From the NCBI GenBank assembly GCA_027490215.1, contig JAIXYO010000029.1, forward strand, positions 62,001 to 126,000: DNA of 64,000 nt, given 5' to 3'. Below the pieces are notes generated by a model, which searched no databases, had not been told where the DNA came from, and saw only the letters and a program-made list of their open reading frames with translations. Position numbers and translations under genes: made by a program. This DNA comes from Rubrivivax sp. GTDB lineage: Bacteria > Pseudomonadota > Gammaproteobacteria > Burkholderiales > Burkholderiaceae_C. This document shows positions 36,196 through 45,003 of this stretch, piece after piece (position 1 is the stretch's first letter; each line of letters starts with the position of its first letter).

Positions 36196-37440
36196 ATGTC
36201 GCTCCATCCAGTCATCGAAGTCCAGCACCTGAGCAAGAAGTTCAGGATCGGCAGCCACACCAGCCTGCGAGAGACGCTGGCACAGCAGTGGGGCCGCATC
36301 AGCGGCTCCGCAAGTGCAAGCCGTTCCCACGAATTCACGGCACTCGAGGACGTGAACTTCAGCGTCGCCGAAGGCGAGGTGCTGGGCATCATCGGCCACA
36401 ACGGCGCCGGCAAGAGCACCCTGCTCAAGCTGCTCGCGGGCATCTCTGCGCCCAGTTCGGGCACGGTGCGCGTGCGCGGGAAAATCGCACCGCTGATCGA
36501 AGTCGGGGCCGGGCTGGTGGGCGAGCTCACCGGACGAGAGAACATTTTTCTCAACGGGACGATCCTCGGCATGAAGCGCAGCGAGATCGTGCGCAAGCTG
36601 GACGAGATCGTCGCCTTCGCCGAGCTTGAGTCGTTCATCGACACGCCCCTCAAGCGCTACAGCTCGGGCATGCAGGTTCGACTGGGTTTTGCCATCGCCA
36701 CGGCCGTGGATTCAAAGATCGTGATCGTCGACGAGGTGCTGGCGGTGGGCGACATCGCCTTCCAGCGCAAGTGCTACGACCGCATGCAGGACCTCATCTA
36801 CAAACAGGGGCGAACGATCCTTTTCGTTTCCCACAATGTCAAGGAAATCGAACGCCTGAGCAACCGGGTGCTGTTACTGGACCATGGCCGCGTGGCGGCA
36901 CTGGGCGAACCGGAATCCGTGTGCAACCTGTACTTCGAGCAAAGCCATCGGAAGATCATCGAACAGGGTGGTGGGACGGACCGCCGCAACACGCATGTGC
37001 AAGCGAGTGGCGAAGTGGCCCTGGAGTCGATCGAACTGCTCGATGCCACAGGCTCGGCCACCGACACCACCGCGTACGGCAGGCCCTGCACTTTCCGCAT
37101 CACGTTGCAAATTAACGAGCCGATCGAGCAGTTGGAGATCGAGTTCGGCATCCACACCATGGAATCGCTGCGGCTGACCACCTGCACGTCGCTGCCGGCC
37201 TTGCCGCTGCCTCAGGTCCAGGCTGGCCGGCACGTTTTCCATTGCCAACTCAAGCGAATGCCGCTGCTGCCCGGCGTCTACGGCGTGCGCATGCATGTGG
37301 GAGTCGGCGTAGCCAACCATGGCGTCTACTACGGCGAGCACCTGGCTCGCTTCGCGGTGCGCGCCGACGAGGTTTCCATCGCTCCTGTGGTGAGGCAGGG
37401 TTATGTCGAGCTCGAGACCGCCTGGTTTGCTGCCAGTTGA
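36196..37440 (+). CDS. wzt: ABC polysaccharide export ATP-binding protein with Wzt C-terminal domain
   Basis: ATPase of 414 residues. Walker A is GHNGAGKST, the signature YSSGMQVRLGFAIA (SSGM in place of SGGQ, usual for Wzt), Walker B KIVIVDEVLAVGD, and the switch histidine lies in FVSHN. After about residue 255 an extra beta domain follows, ending VELETAWF, matching the glycan-binding Wzt_C domain that recognises the modified non-reducing end in O9a-type export. That suggests a chain whose end is specifically capped. The gene after it begins within its last 38 bases. Confidence 0.93.
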   Translation: MSLHPVIEVQHLSKKFRIGSHTSLRETLAQQWGRISGSASASRSHEFTALEDVNFSVAEGEVLGIIGHNGAGKSTLLKLLAGISAPSSGTVRVRGKIAPLIEVGAGLVGELTGRENIFLNGTILGMKRSEIVRKLDEIVAFAELESFIDTPLKRYSSGMQVRLGFAIATAVDSKIVIVDEVLAVGDIAFQRKCYDRMQDLIYKQGRTILFVSHNVKEIERLSNRVLLLDHGRVAALGEPESVCNLYFEQSHRKIIEQGGGTDRRNTHVQASGEVALESIELLDATGSATDTTAYGRPCTFRITLQINEPIEQLEIEFGIHTMESLRLTTCTSLPALPLPQVQAGRHVFHCQLKRMPLLPGVYGVRMHVGVGVANHGVYYGEHLARFAVRADEVSIAPVVRQGYVELETAWFAAS

Positions 37441-39535
37441 TGCATCCGTGAGTGCCCTGCCGCCAGCGACGACGGGCGGTCTGGGTCCGCGTGTCAGCGT
37501 GCTGATGCCCGTCTACAACTCGGCGCCCTGTCTTGCCGAGGCGATCGACAGCGTCCTGGCGCAGACCTACAGCGACTTCGAATTCGTCATCGTCGACGAT
37601 GGCAGTAGCGACGACAGCCCGAGGATCCTGCGCGACTATGCGGCTCAGGACAGCCGCATCCGGGTGATCACGCAGAGGAACGGCGGCATCGGTGCCGCGA
37701 TGAAGACACTGATAGACGAATCTCGCGCCGAATTGGTCATCTTCATCGACGCGGATGATGTCATGGTGGCAGAGCGCGTGGCGGTGCAGGTCGCCTATCT
37801 CGACGCGCACCCTGAACTGTCTGCCGTGGGATCGCAATGGTTCATGGCTTCCGAGAAGATGGAGCCGCTGATCATCGACACGCATTCGACGGATCCGGAC
37901 GTTTCCTTCGTGTTTTCGTTTGCCTATCAGGCCATACACAACCCGACAGTGTGTGTGCGCCGCTCGGCATTGACCGACGTTGGAGGCTGGGATACGAACG
38001 AGCCGATTTCCGGCGACACGGCCCTCTATGCACGGATGGCACTGTCTGGGCATCGCTATGCCTCGGCGCCTTTTGTCCTCTTTTTGTGGCGCCGCTCTCC
38101 TATGGGAGTCACGCACGGCCGCGCGCTAGCGCAGACGAGACGAGCCGACTATTTGCGCAAGGCGGCCTTTTCCGAGTTGGCGTCCAGGCAGCCGCAGCGA
38201 GCGGAATTTGTTGCGAAGTCCATCCTGCAGACCTGCCCTGCGGGCACCTGGTTCGACGAAAAGCTGCGCTCGTTGACAGGCCAAGCGGATCGCAGCTACC
38301 TGATCGATGCCCTCCCACCCGACGACTCGCCCGAAGCCCGCCTGAAGCGACTGATCTATCGGTGGTTCGATGCGCCGGAGTCGCACTCGGTCGAACTCGA
38401 GCAGGAGCTTCGTCGGCAGGGCCAATCCATCTACGCGGAACTGCTGGCGCTGAACGACGGGCGAGCTGGGCCGGCGATGGTCGGGCGAATACAACCGGTC
38501 GCCCGGCGTGCGCCACAGCCTGCGACCGGCGAAGCCGGGTTGACGGTCTATCTTCCGTTCGACGGCAACGAGATCGATCTCTCCGAGCGACTCGCATGCC
38601 TCCAGGCCTCTGGGCGGCCGCTGAAGCCCTGCGTGTTCGCGCTCATGAACGTCGCGCCAGAAGCGCTGCAACGCATGAGGAGCTTGTGTGCAGACCATCG
38701 CGCTGCAACATTGAGCACTGAACTGGGCTGGTCTGGCAACCTGCGACAGGCCGATTCGGCCACGGTGGCCTACCTGCTGCCCGGACAGCGCTTCGACCCC
38801 GGCGCCTTCGCCGCAGCCGTCGACGTGGTGACCTCCGGTCGCGCCTCGATCGCCTGCGCCGCGCTGATGTACGTCTACCCGTACGCGCAGTTCCAAGACG
38901 CACCGGGCATCGAACCGAAGCCGACCCGCTCCAGATCGATGAGCACGCTCGCCGGGCAGCGACGCCTCTCACTGACAAGTTTCGTGCACCGTGCCGATGT
39001 GCTGGAGGATTGTCCATTGCCGCTCCATAAGCTCGGCGATGCTGGGGCGGAAGAAGCGCTGCAATGGTTCCTGACCCATCATTCGGGAGTGCAGGTGGTC
39101 GACGGCCTGCATCAGCTGCAAGTGCCCGACACCGCCATCCGCGACAACGTGCTGCCTCAGTTCCATCGTCACCTGGTTCGGAACGCCTTTGAGGGCGGTC
39201 TGGCGGTCGGCGAAACACATGCTGCGTCGCGGCTGTCGCCCGAAGCAACGCACGAGGTGGTGCGTTTGCTCAGTCAACGCCACCTCCACGGCCAGCTGTT
39301 GCTCCACCCCACCAACGCGCAGCGCATCGTGAATGCGTACGGCAGCGCCCCCCTGGCCTGCCTGGCCACGCGTCTGGGCCGGGATCTGATGCGTGGCTAT
39401 CCGATGCAGTTGCGGACGGCCCTGACCGACCACGGACACGCCCGGTGGGCCAGCGTCTGTCAACTGGCGGTCCCCTGCGTCCGACTAGGGGGACGGGTGC
39501 GGGGCCGCCTCGTCGGACGCGTCGGCCGGGCATGA
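37403..39535 (+). CDS. Two-part GT2 glycosyltransferase with long C-terminal domain
   Basis: Protein of 710 residues. The N-terminal GT-A domain (about 28-260) has VSVLMPVYNSAPCLAEAIDS, VIVDDGSSDDSP and the DXD FIDADD. Residues from about 370 form a second, weakly conserved region that looks like a further glycosyltransferase-type fold (AGLTVYLPFDGN, YLLPGQRFDPGAF) without a clear DXD. The ATG at 37403 overlaps wzt by 38 bases; GTG at 37448, just after the wzt stop, is an alternative. Probably a chain-building or capping transferase acting before Wzm/Wzt export; specificity unknown. Confidence 0.83.
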   Translation: MSSSRPPGLLPVDASVSALPPATTGGLGPRVSVLMPVYNSAPCLAEAIDSVLAQTYSDFEFVIVDDGSSDDSPRILRDYAAQDSRIRVITQRNGGIGAAMKTLIDESRAELVIFIDADDVMVAERVAVQVAYLDAHPELSAVGSQWFMASEKMEPLIIDTHSTDPDVSFVFSFAYQAIHNPTVCVRRSALTDVGGWDTNEPISGDTALYARMALSGHRYASAPFVLFLWRRSPMGVTHGRALAQTRRADYLRKAAFSELASRQPQRAEFVAKSILQTCPAGTWFDEKLRSLTGQADRSYLIDALPPDDSPEARLKRLIYRWFDAPESHSVELEQELRRQGQSIYAELLALNDGRAGPAMVGRIQPVARRAPQPATGEAGLTVYLPFDGNEIDLSERLACLQASGRPLKPCVFALMNVAPEALQRMRSLCADHRAATLSTELGWSGNLRQADSATVAYLLPGQRFDPGAFAAAVDVVTSGRASIACAALMYVYPYAQFQDAPGIEPKPTRSRSMSTLAGQRRLSLTSFVHRADVLEDCPLPLHKLGDAGAEEALQWFLTHHSGVQVVDGLHQLQVPDTAIRDNVLPQFHRHLVRNAFEGGLAVGETHAASRLSPEATHEVVRLLSQRHLHGQLLLHPTNAQRIVNAYGSAPLACLATRLGRDLMRGYPMQLRTALTDHGHARWASVCQLAVPCVRLGGRVRGRLVGRVGRA

Positions 39536-39572
39536 ACTGCGGGCGTCCGAACCCACTGAGTGAGAGCCCGGG

Positions 39573-40385
39573 ATGACCATCAACCGCCGGCTCGACCCCT
39601 TCACGGAACGCCTGCATCGACAGCCCCCGCAGCACGGACCGGTGATGCTGATGTATCACGCCGTGCTGCCGACCGCGCAGCGACCGCGCTGGCCCTGGGC
39701 AGTCGCATTCGGACACTTCGTGCGTCAGCTGGACTTCCTGCGAGAGCAGGGATACGCCACCCCCACGGTTTCCGAGTTGCTTGCCGATCCGGCCCGCTAC
39801 ACCGGTCGGACGGCATTGATCACGTTCGACGACGGGTACGTGGACAACCTGGATGCCGCTTCCGCGCTGGTGCACCGGGGCATGCGGGCGACGTGGTACG
39901 TGGTTTCCGGATCGATCGGATGCGCACCGCAATGGCCATTCGACGGGCGACCCGACGAAAGGTTGATGGACGCGGCGGAACTGCATGGCCTGCTCGAAGC
40001 CGGCATGGAAATTGGTTCGCACTCGGTTACCCACCGCCGCCTCACCGAGCTGGACCCGGAGTCGCGTCGGCTCGAGCTGGTCGACTCCAAAGCCTCCCTG
40101 GAACAGATGCTGGGAACTGAAGTCCGGAGTTTCGCCTACCCCTACGGCGCGTTCAGTGACGAATGCGCACGCGACGTTCAACGTGCCGGCTACCGCAGTG
40201 CGTGCACAACCTTGCCGGGTTGGGCGCTGCGCGATCGCGACGCCTATCAAATGCGTCGACTGACGGTTTTCAACAGCGACTCCATCTCGACCCTGGCCCG
40301 CAAACTCAGCCTGGGTTCGCACGACGTCGGCTGGGGGCACATGGCGCGATACGCGTGGCGCAGTCTACGCACAGCGTCAGCGTAG
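39573..40385 (+). CDS. Polysaccharide deacetylase (NodB fold)
   Basis: Cytoplasmic-looking NodB-domain protein of 270 residues without signal peptide or helix. Motif 1 is LITFDDGY, motif 2 EIGSHSVTHRRL with the metal-binding His pair, and motif 3 FAYPYGAFSDE. It lacks the DUF3473 extension of the XrtA-type deacetylase family, so it is a general polysaccharide deacetylase. Its position between glycosyltransferases and next to wzt implies acetyl removal from nucleotide sugars or lipid-linked precursors. The following gene starts directly after its stop. Confidence 0.88.
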   Translation: MTINRRLDPFTERLHRQPPQHGPVMLMYHAVLPTAQRPRWPWAVAFGHFVRQLDFLREQGYATPTVSELLADPARYTGRTALITFDDGYVDNLDAASALVHRGMRATWYVVSGSIGCAPQWPFDGRPDERLMDAAELHGLLEAGMEIGSHSVTHRRLTELDPESRRLELVDSKASLEQMLGTEVRSFAYPYGAFSDECARDVQRAGYRSACTTLPGWALRDRDAYQMRRLTVFNSDSISTLARKLSLGSHDVGWGHMARYAWRSLRTASA

Positions 40386-41333
40386 ATGACAGCCCCACCC
40401 ACGGTGTCCATCGTGATGCCCTGCTTCAATGCACGGCGTCATCTGCCGGCCAGCGTTGGTAGCGTTCTGGCGCAGTCGTCTACAGACTGGGAGCTTGTTG
40501 CCGTTGATGATGGTTCGCAAGATGGCACGCTGGAATGGCTCCAGGCTCAGACCGACCCGCGCATCCGTTGGATCACCCAGACCAACCAAGGCGTCAGCGC
40601 GGCCCGAAATGCCGGCATCGCCGTCGCACGCGGACAATTTCTGGCCTTCCTGGACGCGGACGACACCTGGAGTCCCGAGTTCCTGCATCGGATGCTGCAA
40701 GGACTCGAGGAGCGGCCGGACGCGGTGCTGGCATATTGCGGCTGGCAAAACATCGGGCTGGCCGGCGGCAAGGGAGAGCCGTACGTACCGCCAGATCACG
40801 AGACCGCCGACAAGCAGAAGCGACTTTTTGCGGCCTGCCTGTGGCCGATCCACGGGGCGCTGGTTCGGCGCACGGCGGTCGTCAACGCAGGCGGCTTCAA
40901 CCCGGCATTGAAGAACGCTGAAGACTATGCGCTGTGGCTGACCGTCGCAGCGCATGCACCCATGGTTCGCGTGCCGGAGGTGCTGGCTTTTTATCATTTT
41001 CACGGCGGTGCGCAGGCGTCGGCCCACAAGGCTCGGGCGGCATTGCACTTCCTGCGGGCACAAATTGCCTACCTTGCAACACATCCAGAATTTGCCCGGG
41101 CCTTGGGGCGCGGCACCGCCCGTACACTGACACTGGGCACCCTGCTGAGGCGGGGATACGAGTGCTACTGGAGCAACGAGTTGGCCGAGTCACGAGTCAT
41201 CTTCAGGGCGGTGATGAAGCATGGCTACGGGACTCGGGGCGACTGGCTTTACATGCTCCCAGCCCTGCTGCCGCTGCGCTGGCATCGGAGGGTGATCGAC
41301 ATGCTGAGGTCGAGACGGAACAACGACACCTGA
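40386..41333 (+). CDS. GT2 family glycosyltransferase
   Basis: GT-A transferase of 315 residues starting directly after the deacetylase stop. The N-terminus PTVSIVMPCFNARRHLPAS, AVDDGSQDGT and the DXD AFLDADDTWSPE are canonical. The C-terminal half has WPIHGALVRRTAVVNAGGFN and a helical tail. Soluble, inner-leaflet activity on a lipid-linked acceptor is expected. Sugar specificity cannot be read from the sequence. Confidence 0.9.
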   Translation: MTAPPTVSIVMPCFNARRHLPASVGSVLAQSSTDWELVAVDDGSQDGTLEWLQAQTDPRIRWITQTNQGVSAARNAGIAVARGQFLAFLDADDTWSPEFLHRMLQGLEERPDAVLAYCGWQNIGLAGGKGEPYVPPDHETADKQKRLFAACLWPIHGALVRRTAVVNAGGFNPALKNAEDYALWLTVAAHAPMVRVPEVLAFYHFHGGAQASAHKARAALHFLRAQIAYLATHPEFARALGRGTARTLTLGTLLRRGYECYWSNELAESRVIFRAVMKHGYGTRGDWLYMLPALLPLRWHRRVIDMLRSRRNNDT

Positions 41334-41340
41334 CGAAGCC

Positions 41341-42291
41341 ATGACCAGTTTCAATCCCGCACCGCGGGTCGTGGTGGCGTTCTGCACATTCAATCGCGCC
41401 GCGCGACTGCCTGCGCTGGTAGCAGCCCTGCGCGAACAGCGTTGTGACGAGCCGTTCGAGTTGCTCGTCGTCGACAACAACAGCTCCGACGAAACGCAGG
41501 ACGTGCTGCAACGTCTGATCGCCGAGGCCGGGCCGTTGCTTCGATGCGTGAAGGAAACCTCACAGGGCATCGTCCCGGCGCGCAACCGGTTGCTGGCAGA
41601 AGCCGCCCACGCGACGTTCCTGCTGATGCTTGATGACGATGAATTGCCGACACCGGGCTGGGTTCAGGCGGGGTTGTCCGCGCTGCGCGACGGGGGAGCT
41701 GACTGCGTCGGTGGACGAGTCCGCGTGAAGTTCGAACCTGGGACCCGCCCCGACTGGCTGGTCGACCATCTGCTCGGTTTCCTCGCGGAGGTCGACCACG
41801 GCGACCGGCCCTTTTTGATCGAGGACTCGAGCAAGCCGATCTGGACCGCCAATGTCGGCTACCGCATGTCCGTCTTCCAGGAGGGGTTGCGCTTCGACAG
41901 CCGATACAGTCGAGTTGGCAAGGACGTCGGAGGCGGAGAGGACGTCGTCATGCTTGAGCGGCTGCTGGAGTTACGCCGCCGGATTGAATACCGCCCCGAC
42001 ATGGTGGTCGAACATTTTGTCGAGCCCTGGCGGTTGCAACGCACGTACTTCCTGAAGGTCCATTTCTCGAGCGGCGTGCGGGCCGGCCTGTACGCGACGG
42101 ACGTTTCAGGCCGCAAGGCCTTGGGGGTGCCCTTGTTCCTGTTTCCGCAGGCCATGCGGCAGGGGTTACGGGTCCTGGGCGGGGCGTCCGTCTATGGCGG
42201 CAGCCGGCTCAGGCAGGGGATGAACTTCGCCCACGCCTGCGGTCGCATCGTCGGAACGTTTCGTCGAGCGCGCGAGCACTCGTCGTCCTGA
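41341..42291 (+). CDS. GT2 family glycosyltransferase
   Basis: GT-A transferase of 316 residues. VVVAFCTFNRAARLPALVAA at the N-terminus, LLVVDNNSSDET and the metal-binding LMLDDDELPTPGW are visible. The donor-binding region continues with GADCVGGRVRVKFEPGTRPD. It belongs to the rhamnosyl/glucosyl-type GT2 group. The stop overlaps the next ATG by one base (TGATG), so the two GT2 genes are translationally linked. Part of the wzm-wzt export block. Confidence 0.9.
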   Translation: MTSFNPAPRVVVAFCTFNRAARLPALVAALREQRCDEPFELLVVDNNSSDETQDVLQRLIAEAGPLLRCVKETSQGIVPARNRLLAEAAHATFLLMLDDDELPTPGWVQAGLSALRDGGADCVGGRVRVKFEPGTRPDWLVDHLLGFLAEVDHGDRPFLIEDSSKPIWTANVGYRMSVFQEGLRFDSRYSRVGKDVGGGEDVVMLERLLELRRRIEYRPDMVVEHFVEPWRLQRTYFLKVHFSSGVRAGLYATDVSGRKALGVPLFLFPQAMRQGLRVLGGASVYGGSRLRQGMNFAHACGRIVGTFRRAREHSSS

Positions 42292-43280
42292 TGGGAGTCG
42301 GCATGGCGGCAGCAGATGCACACTTTGAAAGCCCTGGCGAAGCATCCACCGTGTCGGTCAGTGCGGTGATTCCCGCCTACAACGCGCAGGCACATCTGGC
42401 CGAGTGCCTTGCCAGCGTCAGCGAACAGTCGGGTCGTTTCACGCTGGAGATCATCGTCGTGGATGACGGCTCCCGGGACGCCACAGCGGAGATTGCTCGG
42501 CGGCACCCGGGGGTGCAATGCATCACCCAGGCGAATGCCGGCCCCAGCGCTGCACGCAACGTCGGCATCGCATCGGCCCGGGGCGAGTTCATCGCCTTCC
42601 TCGATGCTGACGATCTCTGGCCCGCCGGAAAACTGGCTGCGCAGCTGGATGTGCTGCTGCAGCATCCGGAAGCAGCCCTCGTCTGCGGGGACTGCCGCCA
42701 GTTCGACGCCCGAGGGCGGTGGCCGAGGACGGAATACGCCGACAACGGCGTGGGAGCAGGCGGGTGGGATTCGGGCGAACTGGTGCCGCAGGCCTATTCG
42801 AGGCTGCTCGAGAACAACTTCATCACGACGGGCTCGGTCGTGGCACGGCGGGCGATGCTGCAGGAGGCAGGTGGGTTTGCCGAGGATCTGCGTCTGGTCG
42901 AGGATCTCGACCTTTGGTTGCGGATGGCTCGCCGCCATCCCATCGCGTGGTGCGCACTGGAATGCCTGCTGCGCCGGCGCCACGACTCGAATATTTCTGG
43001 CAACGCCGAATCGGTGGCTCTGGCTTACCTTGACGTTCTGGAGCGGCACCGCAGATCGTGGGGCCCCGGAGATGCCGCGGCACTGGGCGTAGACGCCGGT
43101 TGGCTCGAATCGAAGGAATACCTGCACCTGGCCGAGCTGGCGGTTGCGAAGGGGGCCCGCGGCGTCGCGCTGCAGCGCCTCTGGCGTGGTCTGGCCGCGC
43201 ATCCGCACCCGCGCACCTTGTGGCGTTCAGCGAAAACAGCTGTCAAGGCGATCGTCCGAACCTCGGCATCGCGTACCTGA
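42291..43280 (+). CDS. GT2 family glycosyltransferase
   Basis: GT-A transferase of 329 residues. The fold starts VSAVIPAYNAQAHLAECLAS, then IIVVDDGSRDAT and the DXD AFLDADDLWP. The pattern FITTGSVVARRAMLQEAGGF and VEDLDLWLRMARR is typical of the capsular GT2 group. An in-frame ATG five codons later is also usable. The next gene begins about 10 bases after its stop. Third of three successive GT2 genes in this block; donor sugar unknown. Confidence 0.9.
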   Translation: MGVGMAAADAHFESPGEASTVSVSAVIPAYNAQAHLAECLASVSEQSGRFTLEIIVVDDGSRDATAEIARRHPGVQCITQANAGPSAARNVGIASARGEFIAFLDADDLWPAGKLAAQLDVLLQHPEAALVCGDCRQFDARGRWPRTEYADNGVGAGGWDSGELVPQAYSRLLENNFITTGSVVARRAMLQEAGGFAEDLRLVEDLDLWLRMARRHPIAWCALECLLRRRHDSNISGNAESVALAYLDVLERHRRSWGPGDAAALGVDAGWLESKEYLHLAELAVAKGARGVALQRLWRGLAAHPHPRTLWRSAKTAVKAIVRTSASRT

Positions 43281-43290
43281 CGTGCGGGCG

Positions 43291-45003
43291 ATGCAAGGCG
43301 ATGACGGATTCTTCGGGCAGTTCACGCCGACAGCGCCAGAACCATTCCCCCATTCGACAGACCCCGGGTCCCGGCTGAGCGGATGGACATGCGACGGCGA
43401 CATTGCCTTGCGCCTGCACGGGGAGTTCTACAACGCCCCGGAACTCGCCAGGCAGTTGGGGCTGCCGGACGACAGCCCTGGGGGCCGCACGCTGCTCGCT
43501 GGGTGGCGGCGCTGGTCTGAAGGCCTCCTTCCCCGCATCGATGGCGTGTTCGCACTCGCGATCCAGGATGCGGATCGGTTGCGGCTCTTCCGTGACCCTT
43601 CCGGTCTGCGCAATCTCTACCTGCACACCGGACAAAGGGGCCGGGTCTCGTTCGGCACCGACCTGAAGGGCTTGATGCGCCTGCCCGGGGTGGTGCAGCG
43701 TGTGGCGCGACATTCGCTCCACGAGTATTTGCGATTCGGCGACATCGCCGCTCCGCACACTCTCTTCGAGGAGGTGTGGGCCGTGCGCGCCGGACATCTG
43801 GTGTGCTGGTCCCGATCAGGTGTCGAGGAACACCCGGTGCTGGCGCAGGACCAGGGCAACACAACGCCGATCGCCTTCGACGACGCGGTGGATCTGCTGG
43901 ACGGGCACTTGACACGCAGCGTGCAGCGCCGCCTGCAGCACGCAGAGCGACCGGCATCGTTCCTGAGTGGAGGCATCGACTCGTCCCTGCTCGTCGCCAT
44001 CGCATCTCGTCAACGCCGGGACCTGACCGCAGTCACCGTGGGATTCGACAACAGCGCCGATGACGAAAGCCCGGTCGCGCAACGCATTGCCGCTCATGTC
44101 GACATCCGGCACGAGATACTGAAATTCAGCCGGTCCGACTACCTGGGCGCCTTCGAGCGCATCGGTTCAGGTGTGGAGCAGCCGATCGCGGACCCGGCAC
44201 TGGCCTCCACCTTGCTGGCTTTCGAACACTGCAAGAACCGATTCGATGTCGTCATCGACGGGACGGGCGCCGACGAAGGGTCGGGGCTGATGCCTCCTCG
44301 GCATGTGCGGCTGGCGGTGCAGTACGCGAGCGTGCTGCCACGTCCGTTGCGCACCGGCCTGACGGGACTGCTACGGTCGGTGCCCTTGCTTGAGGGCTAC
44401 GCGCCGGTGACCGACTTCGAACACCCGGCGGACACCATGATCCGCTGGCAAGGCTTCACGCGGCAAGAGATCGAGCGGCTTTGTGGAGAACCGGTGTCGT
44501 TCGCTCACACCGAGTTCTACCAAACGTTCCAGCGCTACCCGCGTGCCGCCCACTTCGAACGCTACAGCGCACTGATCAACGCCATGCCGTCCGACCGCCT
44601 CACCCAGGCGATGCGCCTCGGCGGGCTGCCGGTCCGATTCCCCTTCTGCGAAAGCCGCACAGATCGGTTTGTCCGCAGCCTGCCGGTCGAACACCGTTAT
44701 CTGCCTGGTGAGCCGAAGCGCATCCTGCGCTCGTTGCTGGCTCGTCATGTGCCCAGGTCGATTTGGGACGGCCCCAAGCGTGGTTTCAGTTTCCCGTTGG
44801 GGGAGTTCCTGGCTGCCGACGACTACGCGCTGGTGAAGCGGCTGCGAGACCCCGGGCCGTGGCTTCAATCCGCACTGATGACACATGCACAGGTGTGGCA
44901 ATACGCCAGCGAATTCATGGCCGGGGACAGACGACTGGCATTTCGTGTCTGGACACTGGTTCTGCTCGGCGCCTGGCTCGAGCGGCAAGAAGACACCTAT
45001 TGA
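43291..45003 (+). CDS. Asparagine synthetase-like protein without N-terminal cysteine
   Basis: AsnB-fold protein of 570 residues from the ATG at 43291 (GTG at 43282 also possible). The N-terminal Ntn-like domain starts MQGDDGFFGQF with no Cys2, and its first 30 residues are unusually polar. The synthetase domain is present: SGGIDSS beginning at about residue 226, VTVGFDNSADDESP and DGTGADEGSG, the last differing from the usual GDGGDE loop. A carboxylate-amine ligase role is plausible. It sits among the GT2 genes of the Wzm/Wzt block, so modification of a glycan acid is inferred. It is the second Cys-less paralogue in the window. Confidence 0.83.
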   Translation: MQGDDGFFGQFTPTAPEPFPHSTDPGSRLSGWTCDGDIALRLHGEFYNAPELARQLGLPDDSPGGRTLLAGWRRWSEGLLPRIDGVFALAIQDADRLRLFRDPSGLRNLYLHTGQRGRVSFGTDLKGLMRLPGVVQRVARHSLHEYLRFGDIAAPHTLFEEVWAVRAGHLVCWSRSGVEEHPVLAQDQGNTTPIAFDDAVDLLDGHLTRSVQRRLQHAERPASFLSGGIDSSLLVAIASRQRRDLTAVTVGFDNSADDESPVAQRIAAHVDIRHEILKFSRSDYLGAFERIGSGVEQPIADPALASTLLAFEHCKNRFDVVIDGTGADEGSGLMPPRHVRLAVQYASVLPRPLRTGLTGLLRSVPLLEGYAPVTDFEHPADTMIRWQGFTRQEIERLCGEPVSFAHTEFYQTFQRYPRAAHFERYSALINAMPSDRLTQAMRLGGLPVRFPFCESRTDRFVRSLPVEHRYLPGEPKRILRSLLARHVPRSIWDGPKRGFSFPLGEFLAADDYALVKRLRDPGPWLQSALMTHAQVWQYASEFMAGDRRLAFRVWTLVLLGAWLERQEDTY

